The notes under the pieces are model-generated. The model was not told the DNA's origin, did not search any database, and saw nothing but the letters and a program-made list of their open reading frames with translations. A program made the translations under genes and the position numbers. This document shows, in pieces, positions 27,601 through 33,600 of a stretch of 64,000 bases of DNA (positions are counted from its first letter, which is position 1; the number at the start of each line of letters is the position of its first letter). The stretch is taken from contig NC_092574.1 in the NCBI RefSeq assembly GCF_037975245.1, forward strand, positions 25,067,213-25,131,212, given 5' to 3'. Source of the DNA: Apostichopus japonicus. Its lineage: Eukaryota > Echinodermata > Holothuroidea > Aspidochirotida > Stichopodidae.

Positions 27601-30600
27601 ACTTGTTCTGCCTATCCTAGATATAGGCGTGGGAGGCAGCGGCAGTTTTTTTTTAAAGTTTTTTTTTACCACGATATAAGCAGCCAGTTATGTACGTGTG
27701 GAAGAAACCAGTGTCTGTTAATTACACTCCATGTCTGGTGGCTATCAAATTTACATTTTTAGATTATTTGGGATTTTTTATAAACAATCTGGAAGATTTT
27801 TGTTTCAAAAAGGAAAGCCATGGCTCTTCTCCTGGGTGAAAAATTCTCACTTTAGCATGCAGTCAGGCCTCACACATATCCCCAATGCTACTGTAGGTTT
27901 CATTGCTTTTTTATAATGCCACACACAGCCTTATATCTACTCAACCATGTAGCCTTGGTAATTATAATAATACCAGTTGGTAAAACCCTATTCAGAGCCA
28001 TTGTACAGGATTTATCACATCCAGAATAGCGAGGTCTATAGAAAATTACATACAAACGAAAACTTGTTTAAACATGAATAGTAGGGGGAAAAATGTAAAA
28101 TTTCTCAGATTGTGAGTGATTGACTGATACCAGAAGAAGCTACAGTATAAATTTCTAAACTATTATAATATAAAATGTAGATTCATGATACACTCAAGGA
28201 AGAAACATCTAGGGACACGTTGAAGTTGATCCAATTACTATTTTTGGTTTGAAAAATGCTTGCTATATTTGCAAAAATATTTGGCAAGAGAAAAAGAGTA
28301 AAAAACCTGCTTTTCTCAAATACATACTGTACTGCAGTACTCAGCACCATATGGAACCAATCAGCAGAATCTATGACAACTTTATACACATGTGTGTTGT
28401 ACATACATTACAATGTAATATTAATGTTATCCGATGTCTTCTACTTGGTACAGTAGTTTCAAATGTCACTCTTCCACAGTAGATCATCAGATGTCATGTT
28501 AGTTAGTATCTTGCAAATTTGTTCAAATCGTTCGAAAATGAGCTGAAAATTTTTGGATTGTCGCCTAAATGTTGGAAGCATTCATGTGTAAAAGGCATTT
28601 ATGAAAATTTCCACAAACCCATAGGGAATTATGAACATACAGAATCATAACTCTAAATAATATCAAAGACAGAAGATGTCACCTCAGAACCTCATAGCCC
28701 CTTCGCCTTATCATGTCTAGAGTTAAGTTCTGGTAACATTTTTAGCACTGTACATCTTCAGTGACCACTTACCGGTCATCACGGTCAATGACACCAAATT
28801 CTACCAACCAAAGTGTACAGAAATGTTCCCTTGGTATACATACAATTTACATGACGTACAGTATTTGTTTTAACTGCTTAAGGGTGAACCTTGCTATTTA
28901 TACGTTTTTCCTTAAATTGATAATATTTAGTACTGCTTTCAAGAATACTTCTTCAGTTCTTCTCCATGCAGTACTAAAATGGATAATTCCAGTTAATTAT
29001 GACAAAGTAATGCAACTTGCTCTATGTGGTGGGGAGACAAAATAATTAGAAAATGAAGTCATAATTTCACCTGCAACATTAGGATTTATAAAGTCAGCTT
29101 TGTAACACTAGGCTGGCATAATGGGCCCAGCTGCTATATGTAACAGTAACACTAGGCTGGCCATACTGGGCCTAGCTGCTCTATGTAACAGACAATTTGA
29201 AAAGGTACTGAGTTACATTAAACTTGACAAAATGTCAAAACCATAATATCTATGGGGTTGCCAATTCACACAAACATCAGTACAGAGGAGTAGAGGACAT
29301 ATGTATTAAAAACTTGTAAAATGGTTGCATTAGTCTTCACATCAAAGTACAGAACAGTAATATGAAATATGTTACTGATGTCATGTTTAAAACACTTCGC
29401 AGCAACCCTACATACTGTAGATTGTAGATCTATCCATTTACTACTGTATACTGCACAGACACATAGATGCTCTCATGTTATCTTATCCTTTCTCCCAGGA
29501 AGCAGATTATGTCAACTTGGATATTTACAGGTAAGTCAATCCAGCCCCATTTACCACCCTACATGCCCCCTAACATGGCTAGGTTTGGGAACAACTATGC
29601 ACAGTGGAGGCACAGCATTTGATTCATACCAATATTTCTAGGCTATTAAATTAGGATACATCTTTGGTGAATAGAAGAGAAATTACACAAGACAAATATA
29701 TATATGAGATATCAACATATCCAGTATGCAGCTCTCTGTTAATTTTTCAATAAATATCATACCTCAATTGTCTTTTCAGGACTTAGAAAACCTTATGACA
29801 TGGTAGCAGGGTACAGAGAGGGTGCTGGGTTTGTGAGCATACAGCTAAACTAAGCCAGGATTTATCCCTGGTAAGTATGTGGGGACACACATAGCACTAT
29901 ATACAAAGATCTGTTCATTGTAACACTACAGACTGTGGATACATTATATTAAGTGCAGTCAGATGAAAACACAATACTTATTTAGTTGGCCGGGATCTAT
30001 TTTGTTTGCAGAGGATTGTTTCCTGTTTTTGTGTTTTTTAATCTGCAGGATTGAAATCAACGAGCTCAGACAGGGATGCACCAGGGTTTTACTTTACTGT
30101 ACCTATGAGCTTTCATCGTTGCACCTATGAACCAAGTAAATTGTTATCAACTAGCTCAGACAGGTCTGCACCAGGGTTTTGCCTTACCAATGAGCTTTCA
30201 TCATTGTAAGTATGAACTAAGAATTATCTTGCTGTGACACATAACATGTAACTGATATCAACTAGCTCAGACAGGTCTGCACCAGGGTTTTGCCTTACCA
30301 ATGAGCTTTCACTACTGTAAGTATGAACTAAGGATTATCTAGCTGTGACATATAACATGTAATTGCTATCAACTAGCTCAGACAGGTCTGCACAAGAGTT
30401 CTGAATGACCAATGAGCTTCATTATTGTACCTATGACATAAGAATTGTCTAGCTGTGACATATAACATATATAATTGCTATCAACTAGCTCAAACAGGTC
30501 TGCACCAGAGTTCTGAATCACCAATGAGCTTTCATTATTGTACCTATGAACAAAGAATTGTTTAGCTGTGAATTGTTATCAACTAGCTCAGACAGGTCTG

Positions 30601-33600
30601 CACCAGAGTTCTGAATCACCAATGCAAGGAATTTTAAATTAGGGATTAGACGATAGTTTCAATGAATTTCAGTGTCGAGAGACAATTTTTGGATGATAGG
30701 AGTTACCATGGTGGATTTTAAGGATGATGGGAAGGTTCCAGAGTTTCTAAAGTGACAAATTAATAGCCTTCGACAAACCTTGCAGAAGCTCCTCAAGACA
30801 TTCCTTAATGCAAGTACTGATCTATAGAGCAGTGCAGCAAGTACAATTGATGTAGGAAATTAAATTACTACAAACTGTTGTAACCATGGAGATGTAAGTA
30901 TCAAACAGCTTGCCTAATTGGTTGGATCCATCTTTACCATGGGTACAGTACATGCACCATCAAATCACAAGGTACAGTACTGCTGTAACCTTATGATTTC
31001 TTACTGTACCTGACCAAAACACAGCACAACCAAAATACAAGAACAAGGCCCCTCCCTAAATGGTCAGTTTGTCTGAGAGATTATCAACAAACCATGACAG
31101 ACAATTGCATCAATCTAGGTAATGGTTACTGATTAGCTCTTCTGATAAAAAGTCCTCCTATTATGACTGTAGGTTATAAACTTCCTTTACCACTGCTGTT
31201 ACACCAAAGCAAAGCCAAACAACTTGTCAATTATTTCTTGATGAGACCAGGAGCTTGGTGATTGCATCTCTCAAGGTAATACTTGTCCACCTTGAGTGTT
31301 GCCCTCGCAGCAGACCAGCAGACTTGTATCACTCCTCCACCGATTAGCTGCATCAGTAACACCACTGAATATCGTACACATATCCACACCTGCTACGAAG
31401 GTTACCTTGAGTGGTGCATAGTGGATCTAGTCACAATTTGTTCTTAAAGTGCCTATAAGTGCATATCACTGCAAGGTGGCCTGCTCTCCCATTGCCAAGA
31501 TATTGTACAGTATGAAGTACTGCTAACCAGTGTGAGCAAACAGAATTTCATTTTAAGAGTTTGAAGTTTATAGATAACATAAACACTGTATGAACATGAA
31601 TTTTACAAGAGATGTAGTTCTAAGATGGGAACATTTGTTGTTGTTTCGTTTATTTCTGACATTACATCACAATGAAGTACATTTCTTAATACATAGAACT
31701 TTATAGCAATGAGGCAGCAGGACTAGAAGTAAGATTCATACTTTTCGAGTCAGGTCCCTTACAAAGTAAAACCAGAAAATTAAATTTTATATAGAGAAAG
31801 AAAAAAAAAGAATATATAGAACACATACACATAGGGGTTTAACAGAACTGGGTAAAAAAACAGTACATAATACAATGCTCATAATAAGGCAAAACTATAC
31901 GAAAATTATTCGTTGAGTAGATTATGTTTAAGATGTGTTTTATAAGATAAAATTGATTTGCTAAATTCCTAATGTTTTCAGCTAACATTTGTTAGCTAAA
32001 CTGATTTTCATCCTTTTTGAACATGCAGACTTTATTCATGCTTTTTATGGTAAGATTTATCTGTTATTCAGACCTGGCAAATTGTCTTTCCAAAAGTATG
32101 GAGATTTAAAACTGAATGGAGATAAGGAAATAGTACAGGGAATTGGGAAAAATTGAAGTAAAACAAGATAGTGATATACAGTATAAAGAAAAAGTAACAT
32201 CGATATACTTTGGGCCTTACAAGGCAGCTATGCAATACAGTAATATACAGTTACAGGCTAATGAAAGTAAAATCATCCACATAAAACTTCAGTAGATCAC
32301 CATGGCAACATGGCATTTAAGCAAATTACACTATTACTGTATTTCCCCAAATTGATGTAGATTTTCTCCAAATGGGTTCCTAATATATGCTTTGATGGGA
32401 AAAAAACATTAGATATGACTATTTTGCCTGGAGCTTTATAGCTCCTATATGTACAAACGAGGAGAATGTGAGATTGCAGTAAAACCTGCTAAATTACCAA
32501 CTTTTTTGGGAGAAATTGGTGAAATTCTATAATAATAAACGATGAAACTGTTTACGAAATTACAGATGAATCTTATTCATACCGACAATTTGTGAAGCTG
32601 TTCGTTTGTACAGTACAGTCTTACTTAGTAAAGAATGCATACATGTACAAACACTAAATGTGCAGGATGTAGTAGTACTGTACTTCAATACAATTAATCA
32701 AATACATGTGTTGCTTAGTACAGTAGTTATCTCTATTTGTATGTATAACTAATTACAGGCCTTATCAAATAAAATACAGTGTCAGTTTGCCTATATCTGG
32801 TATCTGTGTTTAGCTTATTATGTTTATCAATCATATACTGCACTGCATCCATGTGACAGTATGCTAGGGTTCAACAAACCCATGTTGTGCCCCTCAAATA
32901 TTCAGAAAAAGGTTGGTTGGCCTGGGCCTTCAAATCTGACTTTACCGATGGAACACAATGTCAGAGTGCTCTGTTGCTTTTGTGTGATCACTCCAAGTAT
33001 GAATCATATTTTTAGAACATAGCAAGAAGCAAACAGGAAGCTGCCCCATCAGTAAACTTGGAAAATTCAGATTTGAACCATAGTGCACTTCAATTTTAGC
33101 AACATATGCTGTTGCTAAGATCCCCTCCCCCAACCCCCTCCCCCCTCTTCCCAACATTGCTACACCATATTCAACACCCATTATCAAAATTGCCAGTCAA
33201 ACCTTGATGTGTCAGTCTTATAAAACTGTGCATCTGACAGTTTGAGTAATGTCCTTGATATTAATGTCATGCTCAAACTGTCATGCTGTTGCTACAGTAC
33301 AGTACCTATATAACAAGAGTCAAGTATAATTAGATGCCTGTTTCTGAGACAACCAATATCCAGGGTAAAGTTTAAAAGAATAGTCTGTTTTAACAGTGCA
33401 AATGTACAGTACATATTCGTAGTAAGTACAAATTCCATGAGACACTCCAAAGTACTTACGACCCACTTGCTCATAACATTTGAACTTGAATGGAGAATAA
33501 AAAGTAACTGCACTGTAAATTTAGCAAAGTACCATCAATTCTAACACTTGTAAGCACTTTTCACATACATACAGGTACAAGTAAGAACTACACAAAGTCT

